64,000 bases of DNA from Streptomyces asoensis (GTDB lineage Bacteria; Actinomycetota; Actinomycetes; Streptomycetales; Streptomycetaceae), in the NCBI RefSeq assembly GCF_013085465.1, contig NZ_CP049838.1:4588001-4652000 (forward strand). Reading direction: 5' to 3'. Each line of letters starts with the position of its first letter. Position 1 is the stretch's first letter. Below the pieces are notes generated by a model, which ran no database searches, was not told the origin of the DNA, and saw only the letters and a program-made list of their open reading frames with translations. Positions 44,791 to 55,100 of this stretch are shown piece after piece. The position numbers and the translations under genes are program-made.

Positions 44791-46220
44791 ATCAGGTAGT
44801 AGAAGGCGAAGACGGCGGAGACCACGTACATCGGCGCCGGGACCTCCCGGCCACGCCCGGCCGCCAGGCGCAGCACCACGAAGGTGATGAAGCCCATGCC
44901 GATGCCGTTGGTGATCGAGTAGGTGAACGGCATCATCACCATGGTGATGAAGGCCGGGATGGCGATGGTGTGGTCGGCCCAGTCGATCTCCTTGACCGAA
45001 CCGGCCAGGATCAGGAAGCCCACCGCGAGCAGCGCCGGGGTGGCGGCCTGGGACGGGACCATCGTGGCGACCGGCGTGAGGAACAGCGCGACGGTGAAGA
45101 GGCCACCGGTGACGATGTTCGCGAAGCCGGTGCGGGCGCCCTCGCCGACACCGGCCGTGGACTCCACGAAGGCGGTGGTGGCGGAGGAGGAGCTGGCACC
45201 GCCCGCGGCGACCGCGAGGCCGTCGACGAAGAGGACCTTGTTGATGCCGGGCATCTCGCCCTTGGCGTTGGTCAGCTTGGCCTCGTCGCTGACGCCCATG
45301 ATCGTGCCCATCGCGTCGAAGAAGCACGACAGCAGGACCGTGAAGACGAAGAGGATGCCGGTCAGGACCCCGACCTTGCCGAAGCCGCCGAACAGGCTGA
45401 ACTCGCCGATGAGCCCGAAGTCCGGGGTGGCGACGGGGTTGCCGGGCCACTCGGGGGTCGTGAGGCCCCAGGACGGGATCGTCGCGACCGCGTTGATGAT
45501 CAGCGCGAGGACGGTCATCGCGACGATCGAGATGAGGATCGCGCCGGGCACCTTGCGGGTGATCAGCGCCAGCGTGAGCAGGGCGCCCAGGATGAAGACG
45601 AGGACCGGCCAGCCGTTCAGGTGACCGTCGGCGCCGAGCTGGAGCGGGACGGTGGTGTGGGCGGCGTCCGGGATACGGCTGACGAAGCCGGAGTCGACGA
45701 GCCCGATCAGCATGATGAACAGGCCGATACCGATGCTGATCGCCTTGCGCAGGCCGAAGGGCACCGCGTTCATGACGCGCTCGCGCAGACCGGTGGCGAC
45801 CAGGAGCATGACCACGAAGCCCGCGAGCACGACCATGCCCATGGCGTCCGCCCAGGACATCCGGGGGGCGAGCTGGAGGGCGACCACCGAGTTCACGCCG
45901 AGGCCGGCGGCCAGCGCGATGGGCACATTGCCGATCACGCCCATGAGGAGCGTGGTGAAGGCGGCCGTCACACAGGTGGCGGTGACCAGCTGGCCGTTGT
46001 CGAGCTGATGCCCGTACATGTCCTTGGCGCTGCCGAGGATGATCGGGTTCAGCACGATGATGTACGCCATCGCGAAGAAGGTGGCGAAACCGCCCCGGAT
46101 CTCGCGGGGCAGGGTGCTGCCCCGTTCGGTGATCCTGAAGTAACGGTCGAGGGCGCCGAAGAGGGGCGTGGCTCCCGGCTGTTCAGGGGCGGGGACCTTG
46201 GCGGGGGCCGACGTGGGCAT
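44769..46220 (-). CDS. NCS2-family purine-type permease (AzgA/PbuG-like)
   Basis: 483 residues from MPTSAPAKVP. The first helices read GGFATFFAMAYIIVLNPIIL. The family's conserved segments GLGVNSVVAL, FDAMGTIMGVSDEAKL and ASSSSATTAFVESTAGVGEGARTG are those of hypoxanthine/guanine/adenine permeases (NCS2 subgroup of AzgA) rather than uracil carriers. Fourteen membrane spans are expected. The AT-rich upstream region (46260-46300) has a GAAC-N7-GTTC dyad on the minus strand. Its stop codon belongs to the 23-bp tandem repeat. Confidence 0.92.
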   Translation of the reverse strand: MPTSAPAKVPAPEQPGATPLFGALDRYFRITERGSTLPREIRGGFATFFAMAYIIVLNPIILGSAKDMYGHQLDNGQLVTATCVTAAFTTLLMGVIGNVPIALAAGLGVNSVVALQLAPRMSWADAMGMVVLAGFVVMLLVATGLRERVMNAVPFGLRKAISIGIGLFIMLIGLVDSGFVSRIPDAAHTTVPLQLGADGHLNGWPVLVFILGALLTLALITRKVPGAILISIVAMTVLALIINAVATIPSWGLTTPEWPGNPVATPDFGLIGEFSLFGGFGKVGVLTGILFVFTVLLSCFFDAMGTIMGVSDEAKLTNAKGEMPGINKVLFVDGLAVAAGGASSSSATTAFVESTAGVGEGARTGFANIVTGGLFTVALFLTPVATMVPSQAATPALLAVGFLILAGSVKEIDWADHTIAIPAFITMVMMPFTYSITNGIGMGFITFVVLRLAAGRGREVPAPMYVVSAVFAFYYLMPALGLT

Positions 46221-46337
46221 CTTTTGGCGTTTCCTACGAAGAGAAGTGGTCAGTACCAAACCGTTTCAGTATGAACATATAACGTTCGGATCGGCCATCT
46301 CCGCGCGTAGACCCGACCGCCTCGTAAGCTGAGCACC

Positions 46338-46619
46338 ATGAAGAAGTGGATCCCTGAACACGAGGCGCCGGAGCCCCTGGAGGGCCCTGTGGTCGCCACC
46401 GTCACCGGCGGCACGATCCTCTGGTTCGTCCTCTTCCTCGTCCAGCTCCCCTTCTACGGCTGGTACGACGACCACGGCCATCTGTGGTGGATCTGGACGT
46501 GCCTCGCCGGCGCCGGACTCGGCCTCATCGGCATCTGGTACGTCCGCAAGCGGGACGCAGCGATCAAGCGGGACGCGGCGAGCGGGCCGACCGAGCCCGT
46601 GGGCCCGGTCACCGACTAG
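46338..46619 (+). CDS. DUF2530 small membrane protein
   Basis: 93 residues, MKKWIPEHEAPEPLEGPVVA start. Two hydrophobic segments (VATVTGGTILWFVLFLVQLPF and LWWIWTCLAGAGLGLIGIWYV) are followed by YVRKRDAAI, the DUF2530 layout. Function unknown; it precedes the P-type ATPase gene by about 130 bp. Confidence 0.85.
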   Translation: MKKWIPEHEAPEPLEGPVVATVTGGTILWFVLFLVQLPFYGWYDDHGHLWWIWTCLAGAGLGLIGIWYVRKRDAAIKRDAASGPTEPVGPVTD

Positions 46620-46750
46620 GGGCTTCCCCCCAGGCAGCTCCCAGGGCGCTACTACCGAGGTACTGGACGGCGCCGCCCCCGTCCTCCCGAGGTCGGATCT
46701 TCGGCGTCCTCAGGGGGTGAACCCCCAGATCCGCACGTACCGTCGAACCC

Positions 46751-49117
46751 ATGGCCCACACCGACGCCCCCGCCTCCGTGCCGACGGCGACCGGCCTCAC
46801 CGCCGTCGAGGTCGCGGACCGGGTCGCGCGCGGCCAGGTGAACGACGTACCCGTCCGCAGCAGCCGCTCCGTCGGCGAGATCGTCCGGGCGAACGTCTTC
46901 ACCCGGTTCAACGCGATCATCGGCGTCCTCTGGGTGGTCATGCTGTTCGTCGCCCCCATCCAGGACGGCCTGTTCGGCTTCGTGATCCTCGCCAACACCG
47001 GCATCGGCATCATCCAGGAGTGGCGGGCGAAGCAGACCCTGGACTCCCTCGCGGTCGTCGGCGAGGCCCGGCCCACCGTCCGCCGCGACGGCACGGCCGT
47101 CGAGGTCTCCACCTCCGAACTCGTCCTGGACGACCTCATCGAGATCGGCCCCGGGGACAAGGTCGCCGTGGACGGGGTGTGCGTCGAGGCGGAAGGCCTG
47201 GAGATCGACGAGTCACTGCTCACCGGCGAGGCCGACCCCGTCGTCAAGCGGCCCGGTGACCAGGTCATGTCGGGCAGCTTCGTGGTGGCCGGCGGCGGTG
47301 CCTTCCAGGCCACCAAGGTCGGGCGGGAGGCCTACGCCGCCCAGCTCGCCGAGGAGGCCTCCCGCTTCACGCTCGTCCACTCCGAGCTGCGCTCCGGCAT
47401 CTCCACGATCCTCAAGTACGTGACCTGGATGATGGTCCCGGCCGCGATCGGCCTGGTCGTCACACAGCTCTTCGTCAAGAACAACGATCTCAAGGAGTCC
47501 ATCGCCCGCACCGTCGGAGGCATCGTCCCGATGGTCCCGGAGGGGCTCGTCCTGCTCACCTCGGTCGCCTTCGCGATCGGTGTCATCCGACTCGGCCGAA
47601 AACAGTGCCTGGTGCAGGAGCTGCCGGCCATCGAGGGGCTCGCCCGCGTCGACACGGTCTGTCTGGACAAGACCGGCACGCTCACCGAGGGCGGCATGGA
47701 CGTCACCGGGCTCAGCATGCTCGACGGCTACGACGAGTCGTACGTACGCCGGGTCCTCGGGGCCCTCGGCGAGTCCGACCCGAGGCCGAACGCCTCCCTC
47801 CAGGCGATCATCGACGCCTACCCGGACGCCGACGACTGGCGCTGCACCGAGTCCCTGCCCTTCTCCTCCGCGCGCAAGTACAGCGGCGCCAGTCTCAGCG
47901 AGGGCAACGGGGAGAACGGCACCTGGCTGCTGGGGGCGCCGGACGTGCTGCTGGCCGACGACGACCCCGCCCTCGCCGAGACCGAGCGGCTCCACGAGCA
48001 GGGACTGCGGGTGCTGCTGCTGGCCCGCGCCGCCCGCGACCTCGACGACCCCGAACCCGCACGCGGCGCCAGGCCCGCCGCACTCGTCGTACTCGAACAG
48101 CGGCTGCGGCCGGACGCCGCCGACACCCTGCGCTACTTCGCCGAGCAGGACGTCCACGCCAAGGTCATCTCCGGCGACAACGCGGTGTCGGTGGGGGCGG
48201 TGGCCGCGAAGCTCGGGCTGGACGGCCGTACGGTCGACGCGCGCCGGCTGCCCGCCGAGCCGGAGGGCATGGGCCGGGCCCTGGACGAGGGCACGGTGTT
48301 CGGCCGGGTCACCCCGCAGCAGAAGCGGGACATGGTCGGCGTGCTCCAGTCGCGCGGGCACACGGTCGCGATGACCGGGGACGGCGTCAACGACGTGCTC
48401 GCGCTGAAGGACGCCGACATCGGCGTCGCGATGGGCTCGGGATCCGAGGCCACCCGGGCGGTCGCGCAGATCGTGCTGCTGAACAACAGCTTCGCGACCC
48501 TGCCGTCGGTGGTGGCGGAGGGCCGGCGGGTCATCGGCAACATCACCCGCGTGGCGACCCTGTTCCTGGTGAAGACGGTCTACTCGGTGCTGCTGGCCCT
48601 GCTGGTGGTCTGCTGGCAGGTCGAGTACCCCTTCCTGCCCAGGCACCTGACGCTGCTGTCCACCCTCACCATCGGCATCCCGGCCTTCTTCCTCGCCCTC
48701 GCCCCCAACACCGAACGGGCCCGGCCGCACTTCGTACGACGGGTGATGCGGTACTCGATCCCGGGCGGGGTGGTGGCCGGGGTCGCGACCTTCGCCACCT
48801 ATCTGGTCGCCCGTCACCACTACACCGGAGAGGGCTCCCTGGAGGCCGAGACCAGCGCGGCGACCCTGACGCTGTTCCTGATCTCGATGTGGGTGCTGGC
48901 GATCATCGCCCGGCCCTACACCTGGTGGCGGGTGCTGCTGGTGGCCTCGATGGGTGCGGCGTTCGTGCTGGTGCTGGTGGTCCCGTGGCTTCAGGACTTC
49001 TTCGCGCTGAAGCTGATCGGGATGACCATGCCGTGGATCGCGGTGGGGGTGGCGGCGGTCGCGGCGGTCGCCCTGGAGATCTCCTGGAAATGGGTCGACC
49101 GCCGTTTCCCTGCCTAG
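46751..49117 (+). CDS. P-type cation-transporting ATPase, CtpE-like
   Basis: 788 residues; TACCGT ends seven bases before the ATG, so it is leaderless. Actuator LTGE (157-160), membrane motif PEGLVLL (263-269) where most cation pumps have PEGLP, phosphorylation site D306 in DKTGTLTEGG, then nucleotide domain and the hinge MTGDGVNDVLALKDADIGVA. The PEGLVLL variant and the lack of an N-terminal metal-binding domain match CtpE, the mycobacterial Ca2+ transporter. Calcium as substrate is inference from that resemblance. Confidence 0.93.
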   Translation: MAHTDAPASVPTATGLTAVEVADRVARGQVNDVPVRSSRSVGEIVRANVFTRFNAIIGVLWVVMLFVAPIQDGLFGFVILANTGIGIIQEWRAKQTLDSLAVVGEARPTVRRDGTAVEVSTSELVLDDLIEIGPGDKVAVDGVCVEAEGLEIDESLLTGEADPVVKRPGDQVMSGSFVVAGGGAFQATKVGREAYAAQLAEEASRFTLVHSELRSGISTILKYVTWMMVPAAIGLVVTQLFVKNNDLKESIARTVGGIVPMVPEGLVLLTSVAFAIGVIRLGRKQCLVQELPAIEGLARVDTVCLDKTGTLTEGGMDVTGLSMLDGYDESYVRRVLGALGESDPRPNASLQAIIDAYPDADDWRCTESLPFSSARKYSGASLSEGNGENGTWLLGAPDVLLADDDPALAETERLHEQGLRVLLLARAARDLDDPEPARGARPAALVVLEQRLRPDAADTLRYFAEQDVHAKVISGDNAVSVGAVAAKLGLDGRTVDARRLPAEPEGMGRALDEGTVFGRVTPQQKRDMVGVLQSRGHTVAMTGDGVNDVLALKDADIGVAMGSGSEATRAVAQIVLLNNSFATLPSVVAEGRRVIGNITRVATLFLVKTVYSVLLALLVVCWQVEYPFLPRHLTLLSTLTIGIPAFFLALAPNTERARPHFVRRVMRYSIPGGVVAGVATFATYLVARHHYTGEGSLEAETSAATLTLFLISMWVLAIIARPYTWWRVLLVASMGAAFVLVLVVPWLQDFFALKLIGMTMPWIAVGVAAVAAVALEISWKWVDRRFPA

Positions 49118-49121
49118 CTGC

Positions 49122-49934
49122 TTACTTGACGTCGACGAAGTCGCCCGCCGCGCTGACCGCCGGGGTCGTCGTGGTGCCGGCGAAGCTCCAGCGGTAGTAG
49201 CCGTCGGCGGCGGCCTTGACCGTGGTCTTCAGGGCGCCGGTCGAGCTGGTCTTCACGGTCTTGACCGTGGTGTAGGTGGTGCTGCCCTTCTTCTTGAACT
49301 GGAGCTTCACCGGCTGGGCCGCGTAGCCGCCGAGCTTGTTGGTGTCCCAGTTGGCGCGGGACAGCTTGCCCGTGATGGTGAGGGTCTTGCCCTTCTTCAC
49401 CGGCTCGGGCGTGGCGTCGGCCGTCAGCTGCGCCTGGCGCTGCACCTTGACGGCGCCCAGGTTGCTCTGCCACTTGAGGTCGGCTTCGCCGGTGGCGTCG
49501 TGCGGGACGGCGAGAGCGCCCACCTTCCAGGTGCCGGCCTGGCTGTTGGCCAGGTCGTCGTACGCACTGGAGACGGTGGGACGGAACTGGATCTTGGCGG
49601 TGCAGTTGAGGACCGTCGTGGAGACGGCCTTGCACGTGCCCGGCTCGTCACCGGCGATGATCTCGGAGTTCGCGCTGAGCGCGGTGCCCCGGTAGAGCAT
49701 CGGACCGTTGTCGAAGGAGCTCGCGCTGAGGCTCGCGGGCTTCGTCACGGTGTACGTGGCGGTGACGGTGACCTTGGCCGAGGGGCCGACCACGACGGCC
49801 TTGCCCGCGTTGACCTTCATGGCGGAGAAGGTGACGTTCGGCGCCGCCGTCGGGGCGGCCTGGGCGGCCGGCACGGCGAGGGCGGAGAGAGCGAGGGCGC
49901 CGGAGGAGGCGACCACGAGGGCGCGTATGCGCAT
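49122..49934 (-). CDS. Secreted protein, paralogue 3 of a tandem set
   Basis: 270 residues from MRIRALVVASSG. Signal peptide ending AVPAAQA. A variable N-terminal domain with one Cys pair (TCKAV...LNCTA) leads into a conserved roughly 90-residue C-terminal domain: EPVKKGKTLTITGKLSRANW, VKLQFKKKGSTTYTTVKTVK, TVKAAADGYYRWSFAGTTTT and the end GDFVDVK. The domain is Ig/beta-sandwich-like. Function unknown. It ends 5 bp from the convergent ATPase stop. Confidence 0.88.
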   Translation of the reverse strand: MRIRALVVASSGALALSALAVPAAQAAPTAAPNVTFSAMKVNAGKAVVVGPSAKVTVTATYTVTKPASLSASSFDNGPMLYRGTALSANSEIIAGDEPGTCKAVSTTVLNCTAKIQFRPTVSSAYDDLANSQAGTWKVGALAVPHDATGEADLKWQSNLGAVKVQRQAQLTADATPEPVKKGKTLTITGKLSRANWDTNKLGGYAAQPVKLQFKKKGSTTYTTVKTVKTSSTGALKTTVKAAADGYYRWSFAGTTTTPAVSAAGDFVDVK

Positions 49935-50047
49935 TGCGTTCCCCAGATGGGAGAGAGATCTCGGAGTCTGTTGACTCATCGGGTGAGATCCACGGCGGGC
50001 GGGGCCAGTTGTGCTGCGGGAGGTAAGAGATGGGAGAGAGCGGCAAA

Positions 50048-50077
50048 CGGCCGGCCCCGGATTTCCGGGGCCGGCCG
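50048..50077. terminator. Terminator between secreted paralogues
   Basis: A perfect 13-bp stem CGGCCGGCCCCGG / CCGGGGCCGGCCG with an ATTT loop, downstream (minus strand) of the middle paralogue. Confidence 0.85.
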
Positions 50078-50083
50078 CTTCTC

Positions 50084-50148
50084 CTACGGCGCCTTGCTAC
50101 GGCGCCTTGCTACGGCGCCTTGCTTCGGTGCCTTGCTTCGGTGCCTTA
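50084..50148. repeat. 13-bp tandem repeat starting at the middle paralogue's stop codon
   Basis: Three CTACGGCGCCTTG units, then CTTCGGTGCCTTG and CTTCGGTGCCTTA. The last provides the TAA stop (complement at 50146-50148). The array runs downstream of the gene up to its terminator hairpin. Confidence 0.9.
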
Positions 50149-51075
50149 CTTCACGTCGACGAAGTCACCCGCGGCGTTGACCGCCGGGGTCGTCGGGTTG
50201 CCCGCGAAGACGAAGCGGTAGTAACCGTCCACGGAGGCCTTGACCGTCGTCTTCAGGCCGCCGGTGGTGCTGCTCTTGATCGTCTTGACGGTGCTGTAGG
50301 TGCTGCTGCCCTTCTTGCGGAACTGAAGCTTCACCGACTGGGTGGAGACGCCGCCGTACAGGCCGGTGTCCCAGTTGGCGCGGGACAGCTTGCCCGTGAC
50401 GGTGATGGTCTTGCCCTTCTTCACCGGCTCCGGCGCGGCGTTGACCGTCAGCTTGGAGAAGCGCTGGAGCTTGGTGGTGGCCAGGGCGTCGCCCTCGGCG
50501 TAACCGACCTTGGTCCAGTCGATGTCGTCGTCGCTGAACGGGTCGACGTCGTTCCAGTCGATGACGTAGCCGAGCGCCTTCCACGTGGTGGCGTCGGTGT
50601 TGTAGAGCTCCTCACCCGGGAGGATGTCGATGGTGCCCTTGCAGGAGGCGACCGTGGCCGAGGTGTTGGTGCAGGTCGGCCAGTCGTCGCCGACGAGGAT
50701 GTTGGCCGGGTCGGCGTACGCACCGCGGTAGATGACCAGGTCCAGCTCGGTGTCGTCGGCGGTGACGTCGACGCCCGCGCCGTGCGTGACCGTGAAGGTG
50801 ACCGGGACCGTGACCTTGCCGCTGGTGCCGGCGATGATCGGGAAGCCCTTGTTGACCTTGACGTTGCCGAACTTGGCGTCCAGCGCGTACGGGGTGCCGG
50901 TGTCGGCGGGGGTGGCGCCGGTGAAGGCGCTCTTGCCGGAGGTGGCCGCGTGGAGGGCCTTCAGGGTGTCGACGGGGTTGTGCGAGTCGCTGCCGGTGGC
51001 CTGCGCGGCCGGCACGGCGAAGGCGGACAGGGCCAGGGCGCCGGTGACGGCGGCCACGGTGGCTCGTATGCGCAT
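50146..51075 (-). CDS. Secreted protein, paralogue 2 of a tandem set
   Basis: 309 residues from MRIRATVAAVTG, signal peptide to AVPAAQA. The N-terminal domain is larger than in its neighbours and acid-rich (WNDVDPFSDDDIDWTKVGY) with a Cys pair (PTCTN...ASCKG). The C-terminal domain repeats the set's signature (EPVKKGKTITVTGKLSRANW; VKLQFRKKGSSTYSTVKTIK; GDFVDVK). It probably folds and acts like the flanking paralogues with a different binding surface (inference). Confidence 0.88.
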   Translation of the reverse strand: MRIRATVAAVTGALALSAFAVPAAQATGSDSHNPVDTLKALHAATSGKSAFTGATPADTGTPYALDAKFGNVKVNKGFPIIAGTSGKVTVPVTFTVTHGAGVDVTADDTELDLVIYRGAYADPANILVGDDWPTCTNTSATVASCKGTIDILPGEELYNTDATTWKALGYVIDWNDVDPFSDDDIDWTKVGYAEGDALATTKLQRFSKLTVNAAPEPVKKGKTITVTGKLSRANWDTGLYGGVSTQSVKLQFRKKGSSTYSTVKTIKSSTTGGLKTTVKASVDGYYRFVFAGNPTTPAVNAAGDFVDVK

Positions 51076-51237
51076 GAATGTCCCAAGGGGATCAAGGGGC
51101 TCTCCGGGCGGGTGCCACCAGCGAGCCCAAGTGGTCGACGAGCCTGTCGGCTCGCATGATCAGATTCCTGAAACCGGAAAATGGTTGTACGGAAAACGGC
51201 CGCCCGGACGGGCTGCCGTTCTCGAGTGCGCCCGTGC

Positions 51238-52005
51238 CTACTTGACGTCGACGAAGTCGCTCGCGGCGGTGACCGCCGCCGTGGTCGTGTTGCCCACGAA
51301 GGTGTAGCGGTAGTTGCCGTCCGCCGTCGCCTTGACGGTGGTCTTCAGACCGCCGGTCGAGGTCGTCTTGACGGTCTTCAGGGAGCTCCACTTGGTGGAG
51401 CCCTTCTTCTTGTACTGGAGCTGCACCGACTGGGCTCCGTAGCCGCCGAACTTGAGCGTCTCCCAGTTGGCGCGGGTGAGGGAGCCGGTCACGGTGATGG
51501 TCTTGCCCTTCTTCACCGGCTCCGGCGTCGCGTTGACGGTCAGCTTGGAGACCCGCTGGAAGTGGAAGGCACCGGCCTTCTCCTTCCACACGAAGTCGCC
51601 GTCATTGGCGTCGATCCACGCGTCGACGTACCAGGTGCCGGCGTTCTTGTTGCTGAAGTAGTCGGTCCTCGGGTCCACCTTCACGGAGGCGGTGCACGTG
51701 GAGGTGGTGGTGTTGACCTTCTTGCACGTCGGCGTGCCGGTCATCTCGAAGCCGTAGTCGGGGCCCGTCAGCGTGAAGTGCTCGGCGCTCTTGATGCCGG
51801 AGTTGTCCGTGGCGGTCACGCTGATGGAGATGGTCTTCGCCGCGTTGGTGGAGACGGGCACCTTGTTGTCACCGTCGACGACGACCTTGGTGATCCGGGT
51901 GTCGCCGCTGCCGCCGTCGCTCGGCGCGGCCTGCGCGACGGGAACGGCCAGGCCCGCGAGGGCCAGAGCGCCGAAGGAGACGGCGGCGGTGACGCGGATG
52001 CGCAT
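51238..52005 (-). CDS. Secreted protein, paralogue 1 of a tandem set
   Basis: 255 residues from MRIRVTAAVSFG, signal peptide to AVPVAQA. Variable N-terminal domain starting with an Ig-like strand set (TRITKVVVDGDNKVPVSTNA) and a Cys pair (TCKKV...STCTA). The same C-terminal domain follows (EPVKKGKTITVTGSLTRANW; VQLQYKKKGSTKWSSLKTVK; SDFVDVK). The upstream gene of the array; a GAATCGCGATTC palindrome lies 19 bp before its start. Confidence 0.88.
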   Translation of the reverse strand: MRIRVTAAVSFGALALAGLAVPVAQAAPSDGGSGDTRITKVVVDGDNKVPVSTNAAKTISISVTATDNSGIKSAEHFTLTGPDYGFEMTGTPTCKKVNTTTSTCTASVKVDPRTDYFSNKNAGTWYVDAWIDANDGDFVWKEKAGAFHFQRVSKLTVNATPEPVKKGKTITVTGSLTRANWETLKFGGYGAQSVQLQYKKKGSTKWSSLKTVKTTSTGGLKTTVKATADGNYRYTFVGNTTTAAVTAASDFVDVK

Positions 52006-52023
52006 AGGTTTTCCCCCCGTTGA

Positions 52024-52035
52024 GAATCGCGATTC
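52024..52035. promoter_or_regulatory. Palindrome upstream of the secreted-protein array
   Basis: GAATCGCGATTC, a perfect 12-bp palindrome in the untranslated region before the first secreted paralogue. Candidate operator; no known regulator assigned. Confidence 0.4.
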
Positions 52036-52153
52036 ACGGGAAGAGACTCGTACTCCAGTCCGACGGTTGCACGTTCGATGGAGAAATTACGGAGAAGATG
52101 TGAGCGCCCCCGCGGACAACCGCGAGGGCGCTCGAACGCGGACCGCGACGCCG

Positions 52154-55100
52154 TCAGTCGAACCAGCGGTCGCGGGCCAGTTCCGCGGTCCGTGACGGGT
52201 CCTCCAGCAGGGCGGCGACCTCGAAGCGGCGCGGCCACTGCCTCGCCGCCCAGGCGAGTCCGGCGGCGACGCCCTCCAGGGTCGCGGCGTGCAGGACGCC
52301 GTCGTCGGTCAGCCGCCAGTCGATCTCCACGCCGTCGACGACGAGCTCCTCGTGCTCGACGTACGTCTCGGGCGTGCGCGGCCCGAGCAGCACCCGCACC
52401 GGCTCCGATACGTCGTGCTCGACGCCCTCGGAGTCGACCTGCCCGGTCACGGACTCGCTCAGCCGCCGCACCTGGAACAGCTCGGCCAGTTCGGCGGCCC
52501 GGGACGGCCGTACCGGAAGCAGCGGCACGCCCTCGGTGAAGGGCAGCAGATCGGGCGAGTCGACGACGACGGCGTCGGCCGCGTCCACGACCTCGACCCG
52601 CCCGTCGACGACCGCCCGCAGCTCCTCCGGGAGGGTCACCTGCTCGGGATCCAGCTCGGCCAACGCGCCATAGAGGCCGTGCAGTTGGGCGGCCGAGACG
52701 GGGCGTTCCGGGTCGGCGAGGCGGTCGAGGAGTTCGGCGGCGCCGCCGGGCTCCTCGAGCAGCGCGGCCACGGAGGTCCGCACGCCGAGAGCGCGCAGCA
52801 CCTGCTCGTCGTCGAAGCCGGTGGCGTCGGCCTCCTCGTACAGCCCGTGCAGGAGCGGATCCCCACCGGCCGCCAGCAGACCGGCCGGACGGCGGCCGTC
52901 GAGCACCGGGTTCCCGCGCAGCCACCAGGCGGTGTACGGCCGGACGACCTCGTGGGTGCCGTCGGGCAGCAGGATCCGCACGGGCTGGGTGAGGGCGTCC
53001 CGCAGGGGCGGCCGGGCGAGCAGCGCGAGGGCCTGGGGCCAGCGGTCGTCGTCGACGAGGTCGAGGTCACGGACGGCGACCAGCTCGGTGGCTACGGGGG
53101 GCACCGGGCTGTCGGGGAACCGGTCGAGGATGTCCTCGCACCAGACGTCGACGGCGTCCAGCAGGCCCGCGTCGTCGGGCTCGGCGAAGTCCCCTTCGCG
53201 GGGCTCCAGTTCGTCCGGGTCGAGGACGACGTCGGTGGCGCGGACGAGCGCGAAGTTCGCGAGGACGCCACAGGCGGCGAGGGGCTGTTCGCCCCACCGG
53301 TCCGCCAGTTCGGCGTCGACGAAGGCGAGTTCGTCCTCCCGGACGACGGAGGCGAACGGGCTGCCCGGCAGCACCAGTTCACCGGCGGGGACGAGTTCCC
53401 CCTCCTCGTCGGGCAGCGCGAGGGCGCCGAGCCAGGGTTCGTCGCCGGGGTCCAGACCGGCGTCGCGGACCAACGCGAGCACGGTGTCGGCGAGTTCCTC
53501 GGCGTCCGGGGTGTCCTGGTCGTCCCAGGCGCCGCCGTCGTCGTCCAGGGACGCGGCCACGGCGGCCCGCACCTGCGGGGTGGTGAGCACGGCGCGGGGG
53601 GTCGCGGGCAGCGCGCCGAGCTTCTCCAGGAGGGGGTGCGCGGCGTCCTGGTGGGCGACCTTGAGGCCGAGTCGGGCGAGGATCTCCGGGTCGGGACCGG
53701 CCGCGTCCGCTGTGGGCAGCAGCACCTGGCGGGGGCCGATGGTGGTCCGCATTCCCCCAGTGCCGAAAGCCTGGGAGGTACCCCCAGCCAGCGGCACCGG
53801 CAGCCCCGAGAGCCGGTCCGGGTCGACGCCGGCCAGGCTGTCGTAGAGCCGGTACCACCACTCCGGGTCCTTCTCCAGGCCGGCCAGCCGGTCCACGGCG
53901 TCGGCGAGCGGGATCCGGGCGACGCCGAGCGTGCGCAGTTCGACGCGCCGCTCCAGCCCGGCGGGCAGCAGGGTGGGCAGCACCTCCGCCAGCACCCGTA
54001 CGGTGTCGGCGCCTGCGCCCTCGACGACCTCGGCGTCCCGGGGGCGCAGCGCCTCCGGGAGCTCGACCACGTCGACCCCGTCGCCCCCGTCGCCTTCCCC
54101 GTCCTCGGGGACGGGCCGGACGGCGGGCGGCAGGAACGCGGTCCGCGGCAGCCGCTCGAGGATCGCCTGGCGCAGCGCCCCGTCGAGCTCCCCCTTGCCC
54201 AGCGGGCCGGGCACGAGGTCGATGATCCCGGCGCCCACCGGCCGCCAGCCGGCGAGGAGTTCGGCGTACGCGTCGGCCGCGCGCTGCACCAGGTGGTCGG
54301 TGAGCGGGCCGGGCGCGGCGTGCCGGCGGGTGGTGTCGAGCGGGAAGGAGCCGATGAGCAGGGCGGGGACGCCGAGGGGCTCGTCGCTGGGGGTGGGGGC
54401 GTGCACGACGGGGGTGGTGCGGGGCCGGGCGGGCGAACCGTCGTCGTCGACCGGTACGGCCCAGGTGACCGACCAGTGGGGGCGCAACCGCTCCTCCACC
54501 GGGCGGTCGACGAGGAGGTCGGGCGTGAGGGGGCCGTGCGCGGTTGCGACGCGCCAGCGGGTGGTCCCGTCCCGTGTGTCCGCCACGACGGTGAGGGCCT
54601 CGTCGCCGGCGTCGGTGTCCCGGCGCAAGACGCGGGGCGCGTCGTCGCCGATCTCGATCACGACCTCTTCCAGGCCCGGGAGGGCGAGGAGGAGGGCGTC
54701 GTCGACGACGGTGAGGAGGCGTTCGGCGAGGTCGGCGGCGGCGGCGTCCCGCAGCGGCAGGATGACGGCCGTGTCGTACGGGTCGGGGGCGGTGCCCTGG
54801 GCGGCGAAGGGGAGCCGGAGCAGGGGCACATGCCCGTCCCGCCGCCGGATCTCGTCGCCGAGCCCCGGGCTGTGCCGGGCGGTCTCGGAGGCGAGCGCGC
54901 GGGCCTCGGCCAGGTCCCAGCGGACCCCGCCGTGCCGCCCGACGACGGCGGGCTCGTCGGTGACGGCGAGGACGGCTGCGAAGCCGACACCGAACCGCCC
55001 GACGGCCACGGCCGACTGCCGGGCCTCGCGCTTGGCGGAGGCGCGGAGGGTGGCGAGGGACTCCACACCCGCGGCGTCCAGGGGTGCGCCGGTGTTGGCG

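Noticed and set aside
46221..46337. Purine riboswitch in front of the permease gene
   Set aside because: No three-way-junction pattern; only an AT-rich stretch with a short GAAC/GTTC dyad.
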